13,373 nucleotides of DNA, taken from assembly GCA_016935885.1 (NCBI GenBank), contig JAFGQA010000168.1, positions 1 to 13,373 of the forward strand, in the 5' to 3' direction. The notes beneath the pieces are model-generated. The model saw only the letters and a list, made by a program, of their open reading frames with translations, was not told where the DNA came from and made no database searches. The DNA comes from Phycisphaerae bacterium (GTDB taxonomy: Bacteria; Planctomycetota; Phycisphaerae; UBA1845; UTPLA1). The translations under genes and the position numbers were made by a program. Position 1 is the stretch's first letter. Each line of letters begins with the position of its first letter. This document shows, piece by piece, positions 4,692-13,373 of this stretch.

Positions 4692-7600
4692 TTGGATCCG
4701 AGTTATCGAAACACGAATGAGTCAAGCAGGGCTTGGGCAGAGGCGTACATTCGGGGCAATTATCCCGGCAACATCGGCACACTTGTCGAGTATGACGACG
4801 AAGGTTTTCCCATCGAGGGCTCCGGTAGCGGCTTCCTGGGGCGATTCGGCAACGGCAAGTACGACGGTCCTGACAAGTGGATCGAGGGGGCCGTCTCCGA
4901 GGACTCAGATGCGGGCACCAAGTTGCGGCAGCAGCCCGCGGGGGATATGTGGGTAGAGAGCGCGATCACGCCCGAGCCGGAGTGGTATGCAGACTGGTGG
5001 GAAGCATACTGGAACGACAAGCGGACGATCCTCGGCCTTGCGCCGGAGAAAGCGCCGGCGCCGCCGACGTGGAACCCGTTGATTCCCGATCTGGCGCGGT
5101 TCGATCCCACCGATCCCTCGGTTGGCGACGTGCCCGATACAACGGATCTCAGGGCGTTCAATCCGAACACCGGCGGCCCACACGCACGGGCGGAACCGGA
5201 TCCGGCAAACCCCTGCATACCCGAACAAGATCCTGCAGATGGCTGCTTCGACCCCCCCCTGGAGCCCCGGAGCCTGGGGGATGGCCGCGGCCCTGACACC
5301 GACCAGGGGGATGTCCTGCCCGACACGAGCGACTCAAACAACGACGGCCGACCTGATTATTACGACGGGCCCGCCGAGTTCGATGACATGCCCTCCTCCA
5401 TCTACCATGCGCGGAATACGTCGGGTCTGGGCTGGGCGCGCATCGATGGCGGAGTCACCTTGGACCGTTCGAGCGTGTGGGTAGATCGCACCCTTGGCAA
5501 CGGAGGCGACGGTCGCCTGGGAGAGGTCACCTCCGCCAGTGCGTCGAACACGTCTCCTTACGGCCAGGATATCGGCGCCCATGATCCGGGCAATCCCAGC
5601 GGCCCCGACGGCATCATCCCGGCCGCCGGGCCTCTGGCCTACAACGTGCACGGGGCCAATGGTTGGGACGGGGGCAACGTGGCCAACCTCGAGTACATGA
5701 CGTGGTTCAGGGAGCCTGCCACCTGGGAGACCGTGACGGGTATAGCCTATCGCTCCCCATCTAATCCAGAGACGCTTTACCTCGCCGAGGCGGGCGCCAA
5801 CCGACTGCTTGCAATCAGTCGCACCGCGGCCAGTGAGTGGGCGACGAATTGGACCGAGGTCGGCTCGTTCGACCCAGACCCGGATGATGGGATAGATGTG
5901 AGCGTCAGGGTCCTGGCGTGGGATTCTGGTGGTTCCAAGTTGTACGGCGCCCGCACCTATCAGACATCGGCAAGTGCGTTGTTCGAGATTGACACGCAAA
6001 CCGGTGCCGCGACGTACATCAACTCGATCGATTGGGGCGACGGCGGTGCTTACGTCCTGTCGGATATGGCCTTCGGCCGCCGGCCGGGCGAGAGCGAGGT
6101 CTCCCTGTACGCCTTGGTCAAGGATCTGATGGTTGGGGAGACACGGCTCTACACAATCGACGTCTCGACGGGCGCTGCAACGTTCGTCGTGCGGCTGGGT
6201 CAAGACGGCCTGATGCTGGGGGCTCAAGGTTTGTGCGTCGATCCCGTCGATCCGAACGTGTTTTACACCATCGACACGGCGTTTGGACGGCTGGCCACGA
6301 TCGACTTCAGCGTCGATCCGGACAGCCCCGGCGCTCCACCGTACCTGAACTTGACACCGGTGAACCAAGATCCGGTGAACGAAGATATCGGAGTATGGTT
6401 TAACGTTCAGGCCATGACGTACGTCCCGCCAGTCGGCGGAGCCCCCCGCGCCTTGCTTGGCATGGACCTAAGCGACCAGTTGATCTCAATCGAGTGGTTC
6501 TTAGTCGAGGACGTTGAGACGGCCGTGCCGCTCAACTTGGGATCCTTCGGGATTGCACAGGCTCGCTCCGCGGCGCTGAGAGGGGACCACAACCTCGATG
6601 GCTTGCTGGACATGGGTGAAATGCGCATTGCCGGAACTGAAAACTACGTGATCGACGCGAACGATTTCACGACCAACGATGGCGGCCCGTTCGGCCACTA
6701 TCCGTTCAACCGTAAGCGGCTGACCGAGGACGTCGTTGCGGCGCTGGACGAGAGTGTCGACTGGGATGCGCTGCTGATGTCCGGCCCCACTGATGATTTC
6801 CTTCATTCGACGATCATTCTTCCGGCTGGTTTGTATCGCGACGGCCTGGCCGCCGGGGGGCGCGGGCTGTTCCAGCTTCCGGCGCCGGCGATGAATGTCC
6901 CCATTCAAACCCGCGATACGCCCACTCCCTTCCCGACGATTCTGTTCTCCGATTTTGCCACCGCCTTGGGTGGAACGGGCGAGGATGGCATGCCCATCGA
7001 GGACCGGACCTATGCCAAGGCCCTGATGTCCCACGAATGGCTTCACGTTTGGGAGGGGTATCCCGACCTGTATGACTACGACGAGTACATCAGTGGCATC
7101 ATCAACCACCCGGTCGGCGCCTGGGACATCATGTCGGGAGCCTGGGTGCATCCCTGCCCCGTTCTGAAGGAGGGCTTCCGGGGCTTCTTCCTCGGCAAGT
7201 CGCGGCTGGGGACCGACCACGCGCCCTGGATCCAGGTACGCAAGCTGAGGAGCGAACTCGAACCCATGGAGGAGAGCGAGGTCATCATCCCAGACTACGC
7301 CTTCAACCGGACCGATGCCGTCTTCTACTTCGAGAACCGCGAATATCCCGGAGAACGCTTCTACTTCTGGCGGGTCACTCAGCTCGATCCATCGGATCCG
7401 AACGAGGTCAATTTCTCGCGATACGGGCCATCCGAAGGCATCATGATCATGCACACCGATTTCGGTGACAACCCCGAGGGCATGCCGTTGCAGCAGCGGA
7501 TGGGCACCCACTTCGCCTACAACATCATCCAGGCCGACGGACTCCAGCAACTGGAGAACGGCGAGAACTACGGCGATGCCGGTGATCCGTTCCCCGGTTC

Positions 7601-10457
7601 GACCGGCAGGACGACGTGGAACGCCGACACAGACCCGAATTCCCGGTGGTGGGGACAGGAACGAAGCGGCATATCGATCACGAACGTCGAGGAACACATG
7701 GATTACTCGGTGGTGACCTTCCTGTGGGAACCTCAACTCGTGCCCTCGCTCAAGTTCATCAACCCGCCGGCAGGGAGCGTGGTCGACGGCAGTTATGTGA
7801 TTCGGTACGAGGCGTTCGACCACTACGCCGGTACGACCATTCAGTTCTACTGGGACAGCGATGACACCGGCTACAACGGCACCCCATCCGGGACGCCCGA
7901 CGCCAAGTCGGTGCCCGGCATTGCCGAAGGCACGCACTTGGTCCCCGTCGCCGATCTTCCTGGCGACGGCGTGTACTACTTCTACGCCCAGTTGATGCCC
8001 GGCCAGGGGATAGACGGCAAGTGGGAGCAGGCCGTCTCTGATCCGCAGGCGATCCTCACCAACATAGGGGAGGGCGCCATCGACGGCTTGACGGTGGATC
8101 TTAACACGTCCAAACTCGAGCGATTCTCGATCACCTGTATCGATGACGACGTTCCAGGCCAGGAGCTGTGGAAGGTCGAGGGGTCGTTGTCGGGCGTCCA
8201 CCCCAACGCAATCACGAACCAGCCGTACACCTTGGCGAACGACGGCGAGGTGGAGTTCACGATCGATTGGACCGGCATAAGTGATTCAGATGCCAACGTC
8301 TACACACAGGGGGGCAAGTACTACCTGACCGACGCCAACGCCAGCTTCCCGGCCAGCGAGTTCAATCAGGGTGACATGGTGCGGATTATCGGTGGCACCG
8401 GCGCAACGACCGGGTTCTACACGATCCTCTCCGTGCTGGATCTGAATAGCAACGGCACGGCGGAGACGCTGCAACTGAGCACAAACCCCGGCAATTCCGG
8501 CGGTGCCGGCAACGTGGTCTATCGCGTCCACAGCTTCACCGACGGTAGCCGGACCGGTGGCAAGCCGGACAGGTTCTGGTTCATCACCACGGGCATGACG
8601 GGATACAGCAGTCCTGTCCAGATTCTGAACGGACAGGTCGTGCCAAGGACGGCGCCGGTGATCGTGGTCACCTACCCCAACGACGCAACGAACCCTCATC
8701 GTCGCGTGCCGTTGTTGGTCCGCTTTAACGCCTCGCAGTCGCTGGACGAATTCGGACGCGAGAACGGCAACTTGGCCTACGAGTGGGATTACGGCGACGG
8801 CAGCACGGGAACGGGGGTCATTGTCGAGCACACCTACAATCCCTATCAGAGCGGTTTCGCGGCTGGCGTAACGGTGACCCTCACGCTTACGAACCCCCTG
8901 ACCGGCGCCACCGCAACGGAGAAGGTGGAAATCGTCGTCCACGAGGGTGACGCGGATGACGATACGGTCGTTGACAGTGTTGACAACTGTCCGAATACGC
9001 CCAACCTCAATCAGGCAAACAGCGACGGCGATAGTCACGGCGATGCCTGTGACAACTGCCCATTCATCACAAACGAGGGCCAGGAGGACGTCGGCGATGG
9101 CGACGGCGTCGGTGATGCCTGCGACCCGGACTACGATGGCGACGGCGTCTTTGAAGACGGCAACGGCAGTGGGATTGCCGGTGACAGCCCTTGCACGGGC
9201 GGCAACATCTATAATTGTGACGACAACTGTCCGATGGTGCGGAACCCCGGCCAGGAGGATGCCGATCGCGACCTGCGTGGCGACATCTGCGACAACTGTC
9301 CGGAGGACTTCAACCCACCTCAGGTGGACAGCGACAGTGACGGTTTGGGTGATGCCTGCGATGATTGTCCGAACGATCCCGAGAATGACGTCGACGGCGA
9401 TGGCGTCTGCGGCGATGTTGACAACTGCCCGGACGACTTCAACCCCTGGCAGGAGGATACCGATGGGGATGGCCGCGCAGATGCTTGCGATGATTGTCCG
9501 TACGATACCGAGAACGACGCCGATCGCGACGGGGTCTGTGGCGACATCGACAACTGTCCCAAGAAGGCCAACCCGCTACAGGAGGATGCCGATAACGACG
9601 GGGCGGGCGACGTCTGCGATGTGTGTCCGAAAGATCCCCAGGATGACGCCGATAGCGACTTGGTCTGCGGCGACGTCGACAATTGCCCGACCGTCTTCAA
9701 CCCGATTCCAGCTGGCCAGGAGACGCAGCGCGATGCCGACGCCGACGGCATTGGTGATGCCTGCGACAACTGTCCGATGGTCGTCAACCCGAATCAGTTC
9801 GATGCTGACAAGGACGGCGTCGGCGATCTCTGTGACAATTGCCCCTTCGCGGTCAACGCCAGTCAGGAGGACAGCGATGGGGACGGTTTCGCGGATGCCT
9901 GTGACAACTGCCCCGATTTGTTCAACCCGGACCAGTTGGATAACGACAACGACGGGTACGGCAACGTGTGTGATGGTTGTCCAAACGACGTCGGCAAGAT
10001 CGAGCCCGGCTTCTGCGGCTGTGGCATTCCCGACATGGATCGGGACGGCGATGGCGAGCCCGATTGCATGATCTTCGGTCCGCCGGCTGAAGGTGAGCAG
10101 GACACCGACGGCGATGGCATGCCTGACAGGCTCGACGGCTGTCCGAAGGACCCGCGCAAGGTCACGCCGGGCGTTTGTGGCTGTGGCCTGGCCGACCTGG
10201 ACAGCGATGCCGATGGCATCTTCGATTGCCAGGACAACTGTCCCAGCGTGCCCAACACCTTACAGAAAGACACGGACCTTGACGGCCTCGGCGACGCCTG
10301 TGATTCGTCACCAGGTGCCCCCGCGGGCGACCTTACGCCAAACCCGTTCTTTGGCTGGTGCGGTTTGGGCAGCGCCTCGTCCATGCCCTTCATGATCCTG
10401 AGTTGGGGCTGGATGAAGGCCGGGGTCCGTCGCAGGCAACACCGGAGGAGAAACTAG
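4692..10457 (+). CDS. M6-family secreted metalloprotease, catalytic and C-terminal part with TSP3 repeats and sorting-type tail
   Basis: This is the 3' portion (1921 codons from a TTG at 4692) of the split M6 peptidase. Neither that TTG nor a later start has a ribosome binding site, and the frame is in phase with the upstream gene. Residues about 337-623 look like a beta-propeller insertion (repeated 'xTGAAT' blades). The zinc site is HEWLH at 781-785, followed by GYPDLYDYD and GAWDIMSG, as in M6 enzymes; the spacing from HExxH to PD is one residue longer than in immune inhibitor A. Residues to about 1013 ([24 protein letters not shown]) complete the family signature. Then come beta-rich domains, a PKD domain (about 1323-1417), sixteen CP motifs in a TSP3-type calcium-binding array (about 1419-1875) and a tail from C1890: hydrophobic helix, then an Arg cluster. 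Predicted role: surface-anchored extracellular proteolysis. Confidence 0.82.
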   Translation: MDPSYRNTNESSRAWAEAYIRGNYPGNIGTLVEYDDEGFPIEGSGSGFLGRFGNGKYDGPDKWIEGAVSEDSDAGTKLRQQPAGDMWVESAITPEPEWYADWWEAYWNDKRTILGLAPEKAPAPPTWNPLIPDLARFDPTDPSVGDVPDTTDLRAFNPNTGGPHARAEPDPANPCIPEQDPADGCFDPPLEPRSLGDGRGPDTDQGDVLPDTSDSNNDGRPDYYDGPAEFDDMPSSIYHARNTSGLGWARIDGGVTLDRSSVWVDRTLGNGGDGRLGEVTSASASNTSPYGQDIGAHDPGNPSGPDGIIPAAGPLAYNVHGANGWDGGNVANLEYMTWFREPATWETVTGIAYRSPSNPETLYLAEAGANRLLAISRTAASEWATNWTEVGSFDPDPDDGIDVSVRVLAWDSGGSKLYGARTYQTSASALFEIDTQTGAATYINSIDWGDGGAYVLSDMAFGRRPGESEVSLYALVKDLMVGETRLYTIDVSTGAATFVVRLGQDGLMLGAQGLCVDPVDPNVFYTIDTAFGRLATIDFSVDPDSPGAPPYLNLTPVNQDPVNEDIGVWFNVQAMTYVPPVGGAPRALLGMDLSDQLISIEWFLVEDVETAVPLNLGSFGIAQARSAALRGDHNLDGLLDMGEMRIAGTENYVIDANDFTTNDGGPFGHYPFNRKRLTEDVVAALDESVDWDALLMSGPTDDFLHSTIILPAGLYRDGLAAGGRGLFQLPAPAMNVPIQTRDTPTPFPTILFSDFATALGGTGEDGMPIEDRTYAKALMSHEWLHVWEGYPDLYDYDEYISGIINHPVGAWDIMSGAWVHPCPVLKEGFRGFFLGKSRLGTDHAPWIQVRKLRSELEPMEESEVIIPDYAFNRTDAVFYFENREYPGERFYFWRVTQLDPSDPNEVNFSRYGPSEGIMIMHTDFGDNPEGMPLQQRMGTHFAYNIIQADGLQQLENGENYGDAGDPFPGSTGRTTWNADTDPNSRWWGQERSGISITNVEEHMDYSVVTFLWEPQLVPSLKFINPPAGSVVDGSYVIRYEAFDHYAGTTIQFYWDSDDTGYNGTPSGTPDAKSVPGIAEGTHLVPVADLPGDGVYYFYAQLMPGQGIDGKWEQAVSDPQAILTNIGEGAIDGLTVDLNTSKLERFSITCIDDDVPGQELWKVEGSLSGVHPNAITNQPYTLANDGEVEFTIDWTGISDSDANVYTQGGKYYLTDANASFPASEFNQGDMVRIIGGTGATTGFYTILSVLDLNSNGTAETLQLSTNPGNSGGAGNVVYRVHSFTDGSRTGGKPDRFWFITTGMTGYSSPVQILNGQVVPRTAPVIVVTYPNDATNPHRRVPLLVRFNASQSLDEFGRENGNLAYEWDYGDGSTGTGVIVEHTYNPYQSGFAAGVTVTLTLTNPLTGATATEKVEIVVHEGDADDDTVVDSVDNCPNTPNLNQANSDGDSHGDACDNCPFITNEGQEDVGDGDGVGDACDPDYDGDGVFEDGNGSGIAGDSPCTGGNIYNCDDNCPMVRNPGQEDADRDLRGDICDNCPEDFNPPQVDSDSDGLGDACDDCPNDPENDVDGDGVCGDVDNCPDDFNPWQEDTDGDGRADACDDCPYDTENDADRDGVCGDIDNCPKKANPLQEDADNDGAGDVCDVCPKDPQDDADSDLVCGDVDNCPTVFNPIPAGQETQRDADADGIGDACDNCPMVVNPNQFDADKDGVGDLCDNCPFAVNASQEDSDGDGFADACDNCPDLFNPDQLDNDNDGYGNVCDGCPNDVGKIEPGFCGCGIPDMDRDGDGEPDCMIFGPPAEGEQDTDGDGMPDRLDGCPKDPRKVTPGVCGCGLADLDSDADGIFDCQDNCPSVPNTLQKDTDLDGLGDACDSSPGAPAGDLTPNPFFGWCGLGSASSMPFMILSWGWMKAGVRRRQHRRRN

Positions 10458-10525
10458 CCACCGGCACGGCGTGGTAGCAGGTTGCAGATCGTCGTCAGAC
10501 GGTCGCTGACTGATGAGATCTTCTC

Positions 10526-10560
10526 GGTCCCCGGTACGCTGGTCCCGGGGGCCGTTCTTT
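10526..10560 (+). terminator. Candidate rho-independent terminator or attenuator hairpin
   Basis: GGTCCCCGG (10526-10534) pairs with CCGGGGGCC (10545-10553) as a 9-base-pair stem with one G-U pair and a 10-base loop, followed by TTCTTT at 10555-10560. It lies between the TAG of the protease gene and the next ribosome binding site, so it could end the protease transcript or attenuate read-through. The T run is imperfect. Confidence 0.5.
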
Positions 10561-10579
10561 GCACCCGTGGTGCGGTGTC

Positions 10580-10585
10580 AGGAGG
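10580..10585 (+). promoter_or_regulatory. Strong Shine-Dalgarno sequence deciding the start at 10594
   Basis: AGGAGG lies eight bases before ATG 10594. It selects this start over an in-frame ATG at 10513 whose extra 27 codons would cross the terminator-like hairpin and would spoil the signal peptide. Confidence 0.85.
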
Positions 10586-10593
10586 CAGAATCC

Positions 10594-13275
10594 ATGCGTC
10601 ACCGAATACGTGTTGTAGCATCGGTTGTTGCGGTTCTTGCGCTGCTATCGGCTGGCGGCGTGGATATGGTGGTGGCTCAGTGCGAGCCCTTCGAGGCGGC
10701 CAAGCTCCTCGCGTCCGACGGCGACAGGCTTGACCACTTTGGCCACGCCGTGGGTGTGTCGGGCAACGTGGCCGTGGTGGGGGCACCCGCCGCCGGCCAG
10801 GCGTACGTCTATCGCTTCACCGGCTCCATTTGGATCGAGGAGGGCATCCTCAGCGGCTCGCCGACCGAGGACTGGCACTTCGGCCAATCTGTGGCTGTCG
10901 ATGGCGACACCATCATTGTCGGCGAGCCCTTCGCCGACAGCCACACCGGACGGGCGTTTGTCTTCCGGTATGCCGGCTCAACCTGGGCGCAGGAAGACAT
11001 CTTGATGCCCTCGGACACCTTGATGGACATTGAATTCGGCATGTCCGTGTCCGTCTCCGGCAACGTCGCCGTGATGGGCGCGTGGCTAGACGAGGAGAAC
11101 GCGAGTGACGGGTTGTGCGACTCCGGCGCCGCGTACGTCTTCCGACGCACCGGTTCCGTGTGGGCCGAGGAGGCCAAGCTGCTGGCGTCCGACCGCGAGT
11201 GCGATACCGTGTTTGGCTTCGCGGTGGCGGTCGATGGCAACGTCGCGGTCATCGGGGCACATCTCCACGACGACGAGCAGAATGGTGAGAACTCCGGCGC
11301 CGCGTACATCTTCCGCTACAACGATGCTAATGCGGAGTGGGTCGAGGAAGCCAAGCTTCTCGCCTCCGCGAGTTCGGCGAAGCCGGATGACTTCTTCGGT
11401 TACTCCGTGGATATCTCCGGCAGCAGCGTCGTGATCGGAGCGGTCCACGGATCTGGCGCGGACTATAGCTCCGGCTCGGCGTACGTCTTCCGCCGTTCGG
11501 GCACGAGCTGGACAGAGAGTGCCTTGCTGGCAGCCGATAACGGCAGCATGAGCGACGAATTCGGCGTCTCCGTGGGAATCTTCGGCGACGTGGCCGTGGT
11601 TGGTGCGTGGGAGTACGAAGACGGCATCAGTGACGATCACTCGGGCACCGCGTATATCTTCGGCATCCAGGATACGGGTTGGGCCCAACAGGCGCAACTG
11701 CGGGCCAGTGATGCGGATGGCGGCGACTACTTTGGCGCCGCCGTGGCCGTCGACGGCGACCTCGGCGTGGTTGGGGCGAGGGAGGACCTCGTCGGCGATG
11801 CCCTGACGGGCTCGGCGTACGTCTTCACCGGCCTGGCCGACTGTGCTCACACGATCACCGACTGCAACAGCAACGGTGTCCCAGACGTTCAGGACATCGC
11901 CAACGGCACGAGCGAAGACTGCAACGAGAACGGCGTTCCCGACGAATGCGACATCGCCGACGGCACGTCGGAGGATGCGAATGGGAACGACGTTCCCGAT
12001 GAATGCGATCCCAAGGACTGCAACGAGAACGGTATCCCCGACGAGGAAGACATCGCCAGTGGCACGAGCCAGGACTGCAACGACAACGATGTTCCGGACG
12101 AGTGCGACATCACGGATGGAACGAGCCTGGACGTGAACGACAACGGGATTCCCGACGAGTGCGATCCCGATCCCGGCCTTGTCCTCCGGATCACGCGGCA
12201 CCCCAGAAACCAGGAGGTTGTCTGTGGGGGCGTAGCCACCTTCACCGTCGGGGCTACGGGCATTGGGCTGAGGTACCAATGGTACGTCAATGGCTTCCCC
12301 TTGAAGGGGGCCACGGGACCCGAATTGACCATGCCGTGGATCTCTCCTGGTAACGACGGAGATCGAGTTCATTGCGTGGTCACCAACCTGTATGGAATCA
12401 GTGCCACGAGTGCGGTCGTCAGCATCACGGTGACCGAAGCCTTGGCCTCCATCACACCAGTCGATGACGAGCTCATCACTTGCGGCCAGTCGTACACCAA
12501 GGAGCTGAATATCGCCAACGAATGGTGCGCTGGTGACGTAACCTGGAGCATCGTGCAAGGACCGGCCGGGGCAGCAGTTGACGACTGGGGCGTTGTGCGG
12601 TGGACGCCGGCGATCGTGCGCGGCCGCTCAGTCGTCCTCGATGTGGCGGCCACCAACATGGCGGGAACCACCTTGTCGAGTTGGGAGCTGACCTTCGATG
12701 ATCAACTGATCGAGGATTGTTGTGAGGGTTGCCCCCTGGACGAAGACGACGATGGCGTGCCCTATTGCTATGACAACTGTCTGAAAGCAGGCAATCCCGA
12801 CCAAGCGGACGCCGATGGGGACGGATTCGGCGACGCCTGCGACGGTTGTCCCAACGACCCCGATAAGCTCGAGCCAGGCGTCTGCGGCTGTGGGGTGGAG
12901 GAATATCTCCATGATGGTGACAACGACGGTGTGGTCGACTGCAAGGACGGCTGCCCGAACGATGGGAACAAGATCGATCCAGGCGTTTGCGGCTGCGGTA
13001 CACCGGACACCGACCTGGACGGCGACGGCGTCTTCGATTGTCTGGACAACTGTCCCCTCACCGCAAACCCAGACCAGGCCGACGCTGACCAGGATGGCAT
13101 CGGCGACGCCTGCGAACCACTGGCGCCCCAGCCCAATGGCGGGCCTGGTCCCAGCCCGGTTCCGGTCTGGAATGGCTGCGCCACGGCCAGTGCTTCGGTT
13201 CTGCCCCTCCTGTTAGCAAGCTGGGTTTGCATGAAGGCCGGTGTCCGCCGCCGAAGACGCCGCGACAGGAGCTAA
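10594..13275 (+). CDS. Secreted FG-GAP / Ig-like / TSP3 repeat protein with sorting-type C-terminal tail
   Basis: This 893-aa exported protein has no enzymatic motif I can see; an adhesive or structural surface role is inferred. A signal peptide (1-28, cleavage before QCEPF) leads into seven FG-GAP-type repeats (about 36-415), each with an 'FGxxVxxxGxxxxVGA' core, enough for a seven-bladed integrin-like propeller. Six DCNxNGxPDECD-type repeats follow (423-526), arranged as two 52-residue triplets. Next come an Ig-like domain (about 531-616, with paired Cys and YQWYVNG), a second Ig/cadherin-like domain (617-706), a TSP3-type region with two PGVCGCG modules (708-840), a Pro/Gly linker and a 32-residue tail from C862 with a hydrophobic helix and MKAGVRRR. 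The protease gene ends 136 bases upstream; with a terminator-like hairpin between them, co-transcription is uncertain. Confidence 0.9.
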   Translation: MRHRIRVVASVVAVLALLSAGGVDMVVAQCEPFEAAKLLASDGDRLDHFGHAVGVSGNVAVVGAPAAGQAYVYRFTGSIWIEEGILSGSPTEDWHFGQSVAVDGDTIIVGEPFADSHTGRAFVFRYAGSTWAQEDILMPSDTLMDIEFGMSVSVSGNVAVMGAWLDEENASDGLCDSGAAYVFRRTGSVWAEEAKLLASDRECDTVFGFAVAVDGNVAVIGAHLHDDEQNGENSGAAYIFRYNDANAEWVEEAKLLASASSAKPDDFFGYSVDISGSSVVIGAVHGSGADYSSGSAYVFRRSGTSWTESALLAADNGSMSDEFGVSVGIFGDVAVVGAWEYEDGISDDHSGTAYIFGIQDTGWAQQAQLRASDADGGDYFGAAVAVDGDLGVVGAREDLVGDALTGSAYVFTGLADCAHTITDCNSNGVPDVQDIANGTSEDCNENGVPDECDIADGTSEDANGNDVPDECDPKDCNENGIPDEEDIASGTSQDCNDNDVPDECDITDGTSLDVNDNGIPDECDPDPGLVLRITRHPRNQEVVCGGVATFTVGATGIGLRYQWYVNGFPLKGATGPELTMPWISPGNDGDRVHCVVTNLYGISATSAVVSITVTEALASITPVDDELITCGQSYTKELNIANEWCAGDVTWSIVQGPAGAAVDDWGVVRWTPAIVRGRSVVLDVAATNMAGTTLSSWELTFDDQLIEDCCEGCPLDEDDDGVPYCYDNCLKAGNPDQADADGDGFGDACDGCPNDPDKLEPGVCGCGVEEYLHDGDNDGVVDCKDGCPNDGNKIDPGVCGCGTPDTDLDGDGVFDCLDNCPLTANPDQADADQDGIGDACEPLAPQPNGGPGPSPVPVWNGCATASASVLPLLLASWVCMKAGVRRRRRRDRS
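11860..12171 (+). repeat. In-frame coding repeat: two 156-bp super-units of Ca-binding-type repeats
   Basis: Within the FG-GAP protein, six units start at 11860, 11917, 11974, 12016, 12073 and 12130 with lengths 57, 57, 42, 57, 57 and 42 bases. The series is therefore a duplicated triplet of 52 codons. Each unit carries a D-x-N-x-N-x-x-P-D core of the type that binds calcium in related repeats. The DNA copies have diverged at many third positions, so the duplication is not recent. Confidence 0.8.
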
Positions 13276-13373
13276 AGCACTCTAAGCTTGAAATCGCCTA
13301 TGCCGCCGACGCCGATCCGAACCGCGACCGTGAGGGAGCGGTCAGCGTTCACCCTTGAAGAACGTCGGCAGAC

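Noticed and set aside
9320..9787. Minus-strand Ser/Pro-rich frame
   Set aside because: It is the antisense of the TSP3 repeat array; its repetitiveness comes from the coding strand.
10513..10593. Upstream start adding 27 residues to the FG-GAP protein
   Set aside because: It has no ribosome binding site, crosses a terminator-like hairpin and would bury the signal peptide; ATG 10594 has AGGAGG at good spacing.
13300..13373. Open frame from an ATG at 13300 to the window end
   Set aside because: Only 24 codons are visible, with no ribosome binding site and no recognisable family; it could be a gene start but cannot be supported.

Overview
The window looks like G+C-rich DNA from a planctomycete-type bacterium (Planctomycetota, possibly Phycisphaerae or a relative). 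This is inferred from very large secreted proteins carrying thrombospondin type-3 calcium repeats, FG-GAP propeller repeats, 'DCNxNGxPDECDI' repeats and 'PGVCGCG' modules, a combination I associate with that phylum. Only two housekeeping genes are present: tRNA-Ser(GCU) at 998-1088 and a glutamine-dependent NAD+ synthetase (nadE) at 1311-2969 on the minus strand.

Layout. Positions 1-690 hold no gene. They carry copies of a roughly 140-bp palindromic element with 10-12 bp terminal inverted repeats and two strong internal hairpins. A further copy lies in reverse orientation at 3034-3174, just upstream of nadE. Its length, its terminal repeats and the absence of a coding region make it MITE-like. 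The many open frames across it are artefacts of base composition. Positions 3175-3653 are a long regulatory stretch with a good sigma-70-like promoter, a perfect 15-bp tandem repeat at the predicted transcription start, and a long G+C-rich leader.

Positions 3654-10457 encode one giant secreted M6-family (immune-inhibitor-A-like) metalloprotease that is split in frame by a single TGA at 4668-4670. The 5' part holds the signal peptide and the start of the peptidase domain. The 3' part holds the HExxH zinc site, a propeller-like insertion, a PKD domain, sixteen CP motifs in a TSP3-type array and a C-terminal anchor. Positions 10594-13275 encode a second secreted protein: seven FG-GAP repeats (a predicted seven-bladed propeller), a Cys-patterned Ca-binding-type repeat array, two Ig-like domains, TSP3 repeats and the same type of C-terminal tail.

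The most interesting signal is that tail. From a conserved Cys to the last residue, both proteins have exactly 32 residues that align without gaps at 17 identities (Cys, SAS motif, hydrophobic helix, MKAGVRRR basic cluster). This is the tripartite layout of a CTERM-type protein-sorting signal. The two genes could therefore supply a protease and an adhesin-like partner to the same surface, but nothing in the window shows the sorting enzyme.
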